Shown here: piece after piece, positions 25,975-33,755 of the stretch
Numbering within the stretch: the first letter of the stretch is position 1
Layout of the letters: every line of letters begins with the position of its first letter
Assembly (NCBI GenBank): GCA_027491355.1
Contig: JAIXWI010000036.1
Coordinates: 1-64,000, forward strand
Source of the DNA: Bacteroidota bacterium
Lineage (GTDB): Bacteria; Bacteroidota; Bacteroidia; UKL13-3
Length of the DNA stretch: 64,000 nucleotides
Direction: 5' to 3'
Position numbers and translations under genes: made by a program
Notes under the pieces: generated by a model
The model's input: only the letters and a program-made list of their open reading frames with translations
The model's database searches: none
Told to the model about the DNA's origin: nothing

Positions 25975-27813
25975 ATGAGCGATCACAATATGAACAATCA
26001 TCACGAAGATCACGGTCACCACAAAGAGACTTTCATTTCAAAGTACATCTTTAGCATGGACCACAAAATGATTTCCCGTCAATTTTTGATTACGGGTATC
26101 ATCATGGGAACATTGGGTATGTTAATGTCTATGATATTCAGGTTACAATTGGCCTATCCTGACATGAAGTTCAGCTTCTTAGAGGGAATTCTTGGACATT
26201 GGGGTAAAGATGGGAAATTGGATCCAAACTTTTATTTGGCCTTGATTACCATTCATGGTACCATCATGGTGTTTTTTGTACTAACAGCTGGCTTGAGTGG
26301 AACATTTAGTAACTTACTCATTCCATTACAGGTTGGAGCCCGAGACATGGCATCTCCTTTTATGAACATGTTGTCTTACTGGTTCTTCTTCCTTTCATCA
26401 GCAGTTTTGGTGTTTTCTTTATTTGTTGACGGTGGTCCTGCTTCTGCTGGATGGACAGTATACCCTCCACTTTCTGCTTTGCCTAAAGCCATTCCAGGTT
26501 CGGGCACTGGTATGACATTGTGGTTGGTATCAATGATTTTGTTCATTGCCTCTTCATTATTGGGAGGTATCAATTACATTGCTACCATTTTAAACATGCG
26601 AACCAAGGGTATGAAAATGACCCGTTTGCCATTGACTATTTGGGCTTTTTTAGTAACTGCAGTTCTAGGGTTGTTATCTTTCCCAGTTTTGTTAGGTGGT
26701 TCATTGTTATTGGTATTCGATAGAAGTTTTGGTACTTCGTTCTATTTGTCTGAAATTGTTGCAGAATTTGCTGGCGGAATTGAAAGAACTGGTGGTTCAC
26801 CAATATTGTTCCAACACTTGTTCTGGTTCTTAGGTCACCCTGAGGTATACATCATTTTGTTACCTGCTTTGGGTATTACATCTGAAGTCATTGCTACCAA
26901 TTCTCGTAAACCTATTTTCGGATACAGAGCCATGATTGGTTCAATTTTAGCCATTGGAGTATTGAGCTTTATTGTTTGGGGTCACCACATGTTCTTAACA
27001 GGAATGAATCCTTTCTTAGGTTCAGTGTTTATGTTAGGCACATTGATCATTGCAGTTCCATCTGCAGTTAAAACCTTCAACTATTTAGCTACACTTTGGC
27101 AAGGAAATTTACAATTGACGCCAGCAATGATGTTTGCAATTGGATTGGTTTCTTTGTTCATATCTGGAGGTTTAACGGGTATTTACCTTGGTAATGCCGC
27201 ATTAGATATCAACTTACATGATACTTATTTTGTAGTTGCGCATTTCCATTTGGTAATGGGTAGTGCCGCTATTTTTGGAATGATGAGTGGTATTTACCAC
27301 TGGTTCCCAAGAATGTTTGGCCGTATGATGAACGAAACAGCTGGTCAAATTCACTTCTGGTTAACCTTGGTTTCTGCCTATTGTGTATTCTTCCCAATGC
27401 ACTTCATGGGATTAGCTGGTGTACCAAGAAGATACTATGCTAATACTGCGTATGACCAATTCAATGTTTTCATTGATATGAACCAATTCATTACCATTGC
27501 TGCATTGTTAGGAGGTTTGGCTCAAGTGATATTCTTGGTAAATTTCTTCTATTCTGCATTGAAAGGTAAAAGAGCTCCTCAAAACCCTTGGAATTCGAAC
27601 ACATTGGAATGGACTGCCCCAGTAGAACATTTACATGGCAACTGGCCAGGAGAAATTCCACATGTATACCGTTGGGCTTATGATTACAGCAAACCTGGAC
27701 ACAACGAAGATTTTATTCCTCAGAATGTACCAGATAAAGGTCAAGTTGATCCATTAGAAGAAGCTACTGGATTGCCTGAACCTGTTAAGACAGAAAATTC
27801 AGCAAGCCATTAA
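25975..27813 (+). CDS. coxA: cytochrome c oxidase subunit I
   Basis: The 612-residue catalytic subunit has 12 or more membrane helices. Key residues: heme a ligand H94 in TIHGTIMVF, GHPEVYIILLPALG (CuB His and the cross-linked Tyr), GHHMF (CuB histidines), and HDTYFVVAHFHLVMG with the heme a and a3 histidines. The N-terminus is His-rich (HHEDHGHH), possibly metal-binding. Start is the ATG at 25975; the longer open frame begins inside coxB with a TTG. 28 bases after coxB. Confidence 0.97.
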   Translation: MSDHNMNNHHEDHGHHKETFISKYIFSMDHKMISRQFLITGIIMGTLGMLMSMIFRLQLAYPDMKFSFLEGILGHWGKDGKLDPNFYLALITIHGTIMVFFVLTAGLSGTFSNLLIPLQVGARDMASPFMNMLSYWFFFLSSAVLVFSLFVDGGPASAGWTVYPPLSALPKAIPGSGTGMTLWLVSMILFIASSLLGGINYIATILNMRTKGMKMTRLPLTIWAFLVTAVLGLLSFPVLLGGSLLLVFDRSFGTSFYLSEIVAEFAGGIERTGGSPILFQHLFWFLGHPEVYIILLPALGITSEVIATNSRKPIFGYRAMIGSILAIGVLSFIVWGHHMFLTGMNPFLGSVFMLGTLIIAVPSAVKTFNYLATLWQGNLQLTPAMMFAIGLVSLFISGGLTGIYLGNAALDINLHDTYFVVAHFHLVMGSAAIFGMMSGIYHWFPRMFGRMMNETAGQIHFWLTLVSAYCVFFPMHFMGLAGVPRRYYANTAYDQFNVFIDMNQFITIAALLGGLAQVIFLVNFFYSALKGKRAPQNPWNSNTLEWTAPVEHLHGNWPGEIPHVYRWAYDYSKPGHNEDFIPQNVPDKGQVDPLEEATGLPEPVKTENSASH

Positions 27814-27834
27814 TTGAATGAAGTTGCATAGCGG

Positions 27835-28809
27835 ATGTTAAATACAGAACCTAGCTATATCATTCGATTCAGACGATTTGGAATTGCAACCATTTTCGCC
27901 TTGTTCTTTCTCATATTTGTTGGTGGACTAGTAAGAAGTACTGGTAGTGGAATGGGTTGTCCTGATTGGCCAAAATGTTTTGGGAAATGGATACCTCCTA
28001 CTCAAGTAACTGAATTACCTGAAAACTACCAAGAGCTTTATGCTGTTGCAGGGAAATCAATTGCACCTTTTGACGCTTTTAAAACCTGGACTGAATACAT
28101 CAATCGTTTGATTGGAGTTGTGATTGGCTTCTTGATTTTATTGACAGTCGTATTTGCACTTCCTTACAGAAAATCAGACCCAAAAATCTTTTGGTTGAGT
28201 TTTTTAGCATTTTTGCTTGTTGGTTTTCAAGGTTGGATTGGTTCAAAAGTAGTAGCAACTGATTTGGCAACATGGATGATTACCATACACATGGTCATTG
28301 CACTCATCATTGTTGGACTGCTCATATATACCATTACACGTAGTCAATCTTTTAAAATACAGCAAAAACAAGTAAACAAGCATTTACACAAATTCTTGTT
28401 GCTTAGCCTTTTAATTGGATTGGTTCAAACTATCAGCGGAACTCAAGTTCGTGAATGGGTAGACCAAATTGCCAAGATGATTGATAACCGCAACCGTTGG
28501 ATTGATCATGCCTCAGCTGTGTTTTACTTTCACAGGAGTTTAAGTAGTTTGAATTTGGTTGTGAGTTTCTATCTCTTTTTACAGTACAAAAAGCTTTTCT
28601 ATCGCCACCAACTCATATACAAATCAGGTTTAGCCTTATTGTTGTTAATGAGTTTACAAGCATTTACGGGTGCAATTCTGAGTAATTTAGGATTTCCCGG
28701 ACAATTGCAGAGTATTCACTTAACATTAGGGAGCTTAACCATAGGACTGCAATTGTTTATTGCAATCTTAGTATTTACAAAAACTGAAATTGAAACGCAC
28801 AACGCGTAA
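27835..28809 (+). CDS. ctaA: heme A synthase, COX15/CtaA family
   Basis: Membrane enzyme that oxidises the C8 methyl of heme O to make heme A for the oxidase. 324 residues, about eight helices in two repeats, with the Cys pair in GMGCPDWPKC near residues 40-50, the conserved Glu in TEYINRLIG, and histidines in ITIHMVIAL, YFHRSL and SIHLTLG. It sits between coxA and ctaB with short gaps (21 and 8 bases), as expected for an oxidase biogenesis operon. Confidence 0.93.
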   Translation: MLNTEPSYIIRFRRFGIATIFALFFLIFVGGLVRSTGSGMGCPDWPKCFGKWIPPTQVTELPENYQELYAVAGKSIAPFDAFKTWTEYINRLIGVVIGFLILLTVVFALPYRKSDPKIFWLSFLAFLLVGFQGWIGSKVVATDLATWMITIHMVIALIIVGLLIYTITRSQSFKIQQKQVNKHLHKFLLLSLLIGLVQTISGTQVREWVDQIAKMIDNRNRWIDHASAVFYFHRSLSSLNLVVSFYLFLQYKKLFYRHQLIYKSGLALLLLMSLQAFTGAILSNLGFPGQLQSIHLTLGSLTIGLQLFIAILVFTKTEIETHNA

Positions 28810-28817
28810 ATAAAAAA

Positions 28818-29714
28818 ATGATAACAACAGAAAAACAAATCGGTACCTTGAACTTGCTCAATAGCAAATTCCAAGATTACGGACAATTGGTTAAGTTAAG
28901 ACTTAGCTCTTTGGTGGTTTTTTCTTCAGTTGTGACCTATTTCACAGCCAGCCATGGCGGCATCAATTGGACAGAAATCAGTATGTTATCAATTGGTGGA
29001 TTTATGGTAACAGGTGCAGCAAATGGTATCAATCAAGTCATAGAAAAAGATTATGACAAGTTGATGCTAAGAACCGCAAATAGGCCTGTAGCTACTAATA
29101 GAATGTCTGTATTTGAGGCAGCTTTATTTAGCAGTATTATTGGAATCATTGGAATTGCATTGATTGCACTTTTCTTGAATCAATTGGCAGGAATTTTAGC
29201 ATTGGCTGCTTTACTTTCATACGCATTTATTTACACGCCATTAAAACGAATTACACCCATTTCTGTATTTGTAGGAGCATTTCCTGGGGCACTCCCTACC
29301 CTTTTAGGTTGGGTAGCATTTACTGGGAAAATAGATACTGCCGGATTGGCCTTATTTGGCATTCAATTTTTTTGGCAGTTTCCTCATTTCTGGAGTATTG
29401 CTTGGATTTTGGATGATGACTACAAAAGAGCTGGTTTTAAAATGTTGCCTTCTCATTCAGGCAGAGACAAGATTACAGCTTTACAAACCCTCGCTTTCAG
29501 TTTGGTATTGATTCCATTCGGATTTATTCCAGTTCAATTGGGAATTTCTGGACCAATAGCAGGAATTGTAGGCATATTAGGCGGTTTAATGTTGAGCTAT
29601 TTCGCCTTTAAACTTTATAAAACCTGTGAAATGAAAGAAGCAAAAAAACTAATGTTTGCCTCTTTCATATACCTACCTATTGTTCAACTTGCATACTTAA
29701 TTGATAAAATCTAA
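28818..29714 (+). CDS. ctaB: protoheme IX farnesyltransferase (heme O synthase)
   Basis: UbiA-superfamily membrane enzyme of 298 residues that farnesylates heme B to heme O. It has the prenyl-diphosphate motif NQVIEKDYDKLMLRTANRP near residues 75-94 and the second Asp-rich region ILDDDYKRAGFKMLP near 194-208. It immediately precedes the first subunit III gene (1-base gap). Confidence 0.95.
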   Translation: MITTEKQIGTLNLLNSKFQDYGQLVKLRLSSLVVFSSVVTYFTASHGGINWTEISMLSIGGFMVTGAANGINQVIEKDYDKLMLRTANRPVATNRMSVFEAALFSSIIGIIGIALIALFLNQLAGILALAALLSYAFIYTPLKRITPISVFVGAFPGALPTLLGWVAFTGKIDTAGLALFGIQFFWQFPHFWSIAWILDDDYKRAGFKMLPSHSGRDKITALQTLAFSLVLIPFGFIPVQLGISGPIAGIVGILGGLMLSYFAFKLYKTCEMKEAKKLMFASFIYLPIVQLAYLIDKI

Positions 29715-29715
29715 G

Positions 29716-30297
29716 ATGAATATGAATACCATCCAAAATGCATCTGAGACAGACTTTGTCATCAACCCAAGAAAATTTGTTTTGTGGTTAATTATTGTGG
29801 CGAGCGTTATGTTGTTTGCAGGATTTACAAGTGCTTACATTGTTAGAAGAGGAGAAGGAAACTGGGAATTGTTTAATTTACCATCGAATTTCATTTATTC
29901 AACAATGGTAATTGTACTTTCATCAGTTAGCATGCAACTGTCTACCGTATTTGCTAAAAAAACAAATTATTCAAAAGCAAGTTTGAGTTTATGGATAACA
30001 CTCGGTTTAGGAATCTTTTTCTGCTTGTTACAATATTTGGGATGGAAGCAACTGATAGCAGACAATGTTTATTTTGCTTTTTCTAATCCCTCCAATTCAT
30101 TTGTATACGTCATTACAGGTGTGCATTTAGCGCATGTGATTGGTGGAATTGTATTTCTAACCATTGTCAGTTTTCAATCACTATCAAAAAATAAAATTAA
30201 TGGTATCAATGTATACCATAGCATGTGTAACACCTACTGGCATTTCATAGGTATACTTTGGGTATACTTGTATTTTTTCTTATACTTAAACAGATAA
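29716..30297 (+). CDS. cytochrome c oxidase subunit III (first copy)
   Basis: 193 residues from the ATG at 29716, directly after ctaB; a TTG start at 29701 would overlap ctaB. Five helices with subunit III features: FTSAYIVRR near residue 40, WKQLIADNVYF, and GVHLAHVIGGIVFL followed by CNTYWHFIGILWVYLYFF. It associates with subunit I and helps proton uptake. A second, longer subunit III gene follows; the pair is common in Bacteroidota oxidases. Confidence 0.88.
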   Translation: MNMNTIQNASETDFVINPRKFVLWLIIVASVMLFAGFTSAYIVRRGEGNWELFNLPSNFIYSTMVIVLSSVSMQLSTVFAKKTNYSKASLSLWITLGLGIFFCLLQYLGWKQLIADNVYFAFSNPSNSFVYVITGVHLAHVIGGIVFLTIVSFQSLSKNKINGINVYHSMCNTYWHFIGILWVYLYFFLYLNR

Positions 30298-30337
30298 CAA
30301 ATAAAATAACAACCCTATAACAGCAATCGATTCAAAC

Positions 30338-31093
30338 ATGGCTAACACAACTAACTTAAGTACCGACAAGAAAACAGCTTGGGGTGGAGGCAAATCTCCT
30401 TTCAGCGTGAGTTATGGAAAATTAATGATGTGGATTTTCCTTCTTTCAGATGCATTTACTTTTTCGTCTTTGCTTATTGCGTATGGATTTATCAGGTATA
30501 GCTTCCCTAGTCCAATTGAAAATACAATTGTAAAACCGCTATCTCATGTAGCTGAAAATTTCACTGAAGCAATGAACAAGGCTGGTTTGTTTGTACAAGA
30601 CCATTGGCCTGCTCCTGAATTAGTGTTCAATCATTTCCCATTCATTCACGGCATTCACTTACCGTTATTTTTTGTGAGTTTGATGACCTTTATCCTCATT
30701 TTTAGTTCGGTTACAATGGTATTAGCTGTAGAAGCCGGACACAGAATGCAGAAAAAGGAAGTAGCAAATTATATGTTACTGACAATTATTGGAGGAGCTG
30801 CATTTTTAGGATGTCAAGCATGGGAATGGACAACTTTTATCCATGAAGGAGCAAGGTTGTATGGCAATCCATTTGGCCCTAGATCGTTTGCTGCATTGTT
30901 TTTCATTGTAACTGGTTTTCATGGGTTTCACGTATTCTCAGGAGTTGTTTTGAATGTAATTATCTACTTGAATGTATTGAATGGAACTTATGAAAAAAGA
31001 GGTCATTACGAAATGGTTGAAAAGGTTGGCTTGTACTGGCACTTTGTAGACCTAGTTTGGGTATTTGTATTTACTTTTTTCTATTTAATTTGA
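30338..31093 (+). CDS. cytochrome c oxidase subunit III (second copy)
   Basis: 251 residues with about six helices. Subunit III signatures: FLLSDAFTFSSLLIAYGF near residue 36, QAWEWTTFIHEGARLYGNPFG near 165, TGFHGFHVFSGVV near 192 and YWHFVDLVWVFVFTFFYL at the end. Compared with the first copy it has an insertion after helix 1 (about residues 55-95). Forty bases after the first copy and 28 before the subunit IV gene. Confidence 0.9.
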   Translation: MANTTNLSTDKKTAWGGGKSPFSVSYGKLMMWIFLLSDAFTFSSLLIAYGFIRYSFPSPIENTIVKPLSHVAENFTEAMNKAGLFVQDHWPAPELVFNHFPFIHGIHLPLFFVSLMTFILIFSSVTMVLAVEAGHRMQKKEVANYMLLTIIGGAAFLGCQAWEWTTFIHEGARLYGNPFGPRSFAALFFIVTGFHGFHVFSGVVLNVIIYLNVLNGTYEKRGHYEMVEKVGLYWHFVDLVWVFVFTFFYLI

Positions 31094-31121
31094 TTTAGTA
31101 AGCATTAAAATTATTAAGATA

Positions 31122-31457
31122 ATGGAACACATGGATCACACAGAACATTTAGAACACACTGAAACTCCAGCAGATATGAAAAGTAAAATCTGGAACACTT
31201 TCTGGATTTTATTGGGACTAACCATTGTAGACATTGCATTGTATTTTGCTTTGTTAAGTACACATTCAATGCTTAAAAACGCGTTGTTCATTGTATTAGG
31301 AGTGGTTAAAGCATGGTATATTGTTGGTATTTTCATGCACATGAAATTTGAAAGAAAAGTATTGATGTACATGATTATTCTTCCAATGATTTTTGTGGTC
31401 TTCTTTATTGCTTTGATGTTAATAGAAGGAGATTTTACATTTCATTTGAGATGGTAA
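31122..31457 (+). CDS. cytochrome c oxidase subunit IV family protein
   Basis: 111 residues with three membrane helices and the subunit IV signature KAWYIVGIFMHMKFE near residues 65-80. The N-terminus is His/Glu-rich (MEHMDHTEHLEHTE), similar in character to the CoxA N-terminus. Stabilises the subunit I-III module in bacterial oxidases. Its stop overlaps the start region of the SCO gene. Confidence 0.9.
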   Translation: MEHMDHTEHLEHTETPADMKSKIWNTFWILLGLTIVDIALYFALLSTHSMLKNALFIVLGVVKAWYIVGIFMHMKFERKVLMYMIILPMIFVVFFIALMLIEGDFTFHLRW

Positions 31458-32119
31458 AAAGTATGAAAAGAAAAGGTTTTTGGTTGGCAACCGGAATACT
31501 CGTTATTCCGGTTGTCTTTTTTTATGTATTCAATGCTGGAACTCAGCATTTTGAAAGATTACCCATTTTAGGAGAACGCATACCGCCAGATGGTGTTCAA
31601 ACAACCGATACTACCTATTATTCTGTTCCAGACTTTCAAATGATAGACCAAACAGGAAATGTATTTTCACATAAGAATTTAAATAACGGTATCGGGATCT
31701 ACAATTTCTTCTTTGCATCCTGCAAAGAAGTTTGCCCAAAAATGAATAGGCGTTTACAAACAGTTTATGACAAATACAAAGAATTCACAGAGGTGCATTT
31801 TGTATCAATCACTGTAGACCCATCCAATGACAGTGTACCTGTTTTAGAAGCATATGCAAAACAATACAATGCTGATTCAAAAATTTGGCATTTCTTAACC
31901 GGAAGCAACGATGCTGTGGTGAATTTAGGTAAAGGACTATTATTACCCATATCTAAAGAGAGCAAAACAATTGATCATAGTCAGCAGTTTATATTGGTAG
32001 ACAAATCAAACAGAATTAGGGGCGTATATGACAGTGAGAGCGATGCTGAAATTAAACGTCTAGAAGGAGACATTAAATTATTACTATATGAATACCACGC
32101 ACCAGGCTCAGCAAGATAA
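31451..32119 (+). CDS. SCO1/SenC family copper chaperone
   Basis: 222 residues: N-terminal membrane anchor (about 9-28), then a thioredoxin-like domain with the copper site C91-x3-C95 (ASCKEVCPK) and H176 in IDHSQQF. SCO proteins deliver copper to, or reduce, the CuA site of subunit II, which fits its place inside the cox operon. The ATG at 31451 overlaps the previous gene by 7 bases; an ATG at 31463 is an equally good start. Its end overlaps the DUF420 gene by 32 bases. Confidence 0.93.
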   Translation: MVKSMKRKGFWLATGILVIPVVFFYVFNAGTQHFERLPILGERIPPDGVQTTDTTYYSVPDFQMIDQTGNVFSHKNLNNGIGIYNFFFASCKEVCPKMNRRLQTVYDKYKEFTEVHFVSITVDPSNDSVPVLEAYAKQYNADSKIWHFLTGSNDAVVNLGKGLLLPISKESKTIDHSQQFILVDKSNRIRGVYDSESDAEIKRLEGDIKLLLYEYHAPGSAR

Positions 32120-32678
32120 ACTCATCTTTAGAATTGCTATTAGCATCAGTATTGTTGTATTGATTGCAGTCATTGTTTTGAACCAACAGGTATTACCAAA
32201 GCCTGATGTATTGCCATCATGGACATACCTTTTGCCTAAATTGAATGCTTGGATAAACGGCACATGCAGTATTCTATTGATGCTTTCTCTGTATTTTATC
32301 AAACAAAAAAATATTCAAGCACATAAAATAACCAATTTAACTGCTTTTGGATTGTCATCTTTGTTTCTTGTTTCTTATGTATTGTATCATTGGTTAGCTG
32401 CAAGTACAGAATTTCCAAATAACAACCCCAGTTTAAGAATGACTTACTTGTTGATTTTAATTTCACATATCATACTAGCTGCAGTTGTACTTCCATTGAT
32501 TTTAATGAGCTTTTACAGAGGTCTACAAATGCAAGTAGCATTACATAAAAAAATTGTTCGTTTTGCCTATCCAATTTGGTTGTATGTAACCATTACTGGG
32601 GTAATTGTATATTTGATGATCAGCCCATATTACCCTATTGAAACGGGAACAATTGTTACAGAAACACTTACCAAATAA
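32088..32678 (+). CDS. DUF420 family membrane protein
   Basis: 196 residues with about five helices; the family features are LPSWTYLLPKLNAWINGTCS near 40-60, ASTEFPNNNP, a His in LISHIILAAVVLPL and HKKIVRFAYPIWLYVTITGVIVYLM. DUF420 proteins are frequently encoded with cytochrome oxidase genes and are thought to help oxidase assembly, by context only. Its start lies 32 bases inside the SCO gene. Confidence 0.88.
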   Translation: MNTTHQAQQDKLIFRIAISISIVVLIAVIVLNQQVLPKPDVLPSWTYLLPKLNAWINGTCSILLMLSLYFIKQKNIQAHKITNLTAFGLSSLFLVSYVLYHWLAASTEFPNNNPSLRMTYLLILISHIILAAVVLPLILMSFYRGLQMQVALHKKIVRFAYPIWLYVTITGVIVYLMISPYYPIETGTIVTETLTK

Positions 32679-32680
32679 AT

Positions 32681-32688
32681 TACATTTG
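32681..32688 (+). promoter_or_regulatory. -7-type box TACATTTG before the small CxxC gene
   Basis: Exact TAnnTTTG match with the ATG only 4 bases away (TAGT in between reads TACATTTGTAGTATG). It would allow internal transcription of the downstream half of the cox cluster from a nearly leaderless mRNA. The nearest upstream TTG is 25 bases off, so the -33 partner is poor. Confidence 0.35.
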
Positions 32689-32692
32689 TAGT

Positions 32693-32956
32693 ATGTATTT
32701 CAAGCAGAATTGGATGTTGATAACAGCAGTTATTGTTGGGGTTTGTTTAATCAATGAATCCGTTTTTGCGCAATGCGCAATGTGTAAAAGCAATATTGAA
32801 ATGGCAAGAACCAATGGAGGAACCTCTGTTGGAAATACCCTCAACAATGGTATCTTATACTTATTGGCATTGCCTTATTTGATTGCCTCAGTATTTGGCA
32901 TCATTTATTACAGAAATTACCGTTTAAGAAAAACAAAAAACAACCCTAGCTTGTAA
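32693..32956 (+). CDS. small membrane protein with QCAMCK motif
   Basis: 87 residues: cleavable-looking signal helix (about 8-25, ending SVFAQ), then CAMCKSNIEMARTNGG with a C-x-x-C just after the presumed cleavage site, and a membrane helix (about 50-70) followed by a basic tail. Seen in this position in other Bacteroidota cox clusters as far as I recall. The C-x-x-C in the periplasm suggests copper or thiol chemistry, which is inference only. Confidence 0.75.
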   Translation: MYFKQNWMLITAVIVGVCLINESVFAQCAMCKSNIEMARTNGGTSVGNTLNNGILYLLALPYLIASVFGIIYYRNYRLRKTKNNPSL

Positions 32957-32958
32957 CT

Positions 32959-33360
32959 ATGTGTGATGCATATGAACCTTCAAAAACTTTGGCTATTGTA
33001 AAAGGGAAATGTCCTCAATGTCAAAGTGGAAAAATGTTTACACATTCATTTTATAAGCTCAATCTATTTACCAACATGCATGCTGATTGTCCTGTATGTG
33101 GTTTACATTTTGAAATTGAACCTGGTTTTTTTTGGGGAGCCATGTATGTCAGTTATGCCTTAACAGTTGGTTTGATGCTACTAATGGGAGGACTAATATT
33201 GGCAATTTGGGGAGCCTCAGCTGGATTTTATGGCTACGTCATTCCTATTGTGGTTGCTTTGGTATTGTCCTCACCACTCACCTACCGATATGCTCGTATC
33301 ATGATGATTTATTGGTTCTCTCCTATCCGATTCAAACCTGAATTTGCCAATAAAAAATAG
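32959..33360 (+). CDS. DUF983 family protein
   Basis: 133 residues with a double zinc-ribbon-like N-terminus (C18-x2-C21 and C44-x2-C47) and two membrane helices after the family motif EIEPGFFWGAMYVSYAL (about 51-67). DUF983 proteins are commonly next to oxidase genes; the function is unknown, possibly metal handling in assembly. 2 bases after the preceding gene. Confidence 0.88.
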   Translation: MCDAYEPSKTLAIVKGKCPQCQSGKMFTHSFYKLNLFTNMHADCPVCGLHFEIEPGFFWGAMYVSYALTVGLMLLMGGLILAIWGASAGFYGYVIPIVVALVLSSPLTYRYARIMMIYWFSPIRFKPEFANKK

Positions 33361-33377
33361 ATAAATACATACCTAAA

Positions 33378-33755
33378 ATGGTAATTTATTTTGATGCAAC
33401 ATGTATGTACTGTAACAGAGCAGTATCTTTCATTGCTGGCAATTCTAAAAGTGAGAAAATATACTTTGCAAAAATTGGGGGTATCACTTACCAAAAATTA
33501 TTAAAAAACAATCCACATTTAAAAGAAAAAGATTCAGTAATAGTTGAATCCAATAATGAAATTTTTGTAGCAAGTGATGCAATTTTTAAAATTATTCAAC
33601 AACTGAAATGGCCTTATCAGTTATTGTTAATAGCGAAAATTATACCTCAATTTGTAAACAACTATTTGTATCATTGTTTTGCCAAGCACCGACATCTATT
33701 AAATTCAAAAAAAAATGTGTGTTTACTCAAACATCAAATTCAACTGCTTCCGTAA
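33378..33755 (+). CDS. DCC1-like thiol-disulfide oxidoreductase family protein (DUF393)
   Basis: 125 residues starting MVIYFDATCMYCNRAV, with the family C-x-x-C at residues 9 and 12 near the N-terminus and a thioredoxin-like fold; the later CLLKHQIQLLP end is unremarkable. Possible role in thiol redox of copper or heme proteins, by neighbourhood. Its last 41 bases overlap the start of the TonB-dependent receptor gene in another frame. Confidence 0.8.
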   Translation: MVIYFDATCMYCNRAVSFIAGNSKSEKIYFAKIGGITYQKLLKNNPHLKEKDSVIVESNNEIFVASDAIFKIIQQLKWPYQLLLIAKIIPQFVNNYLYHCFAKHRHLLNSKKNVCLLKHQIQLLP

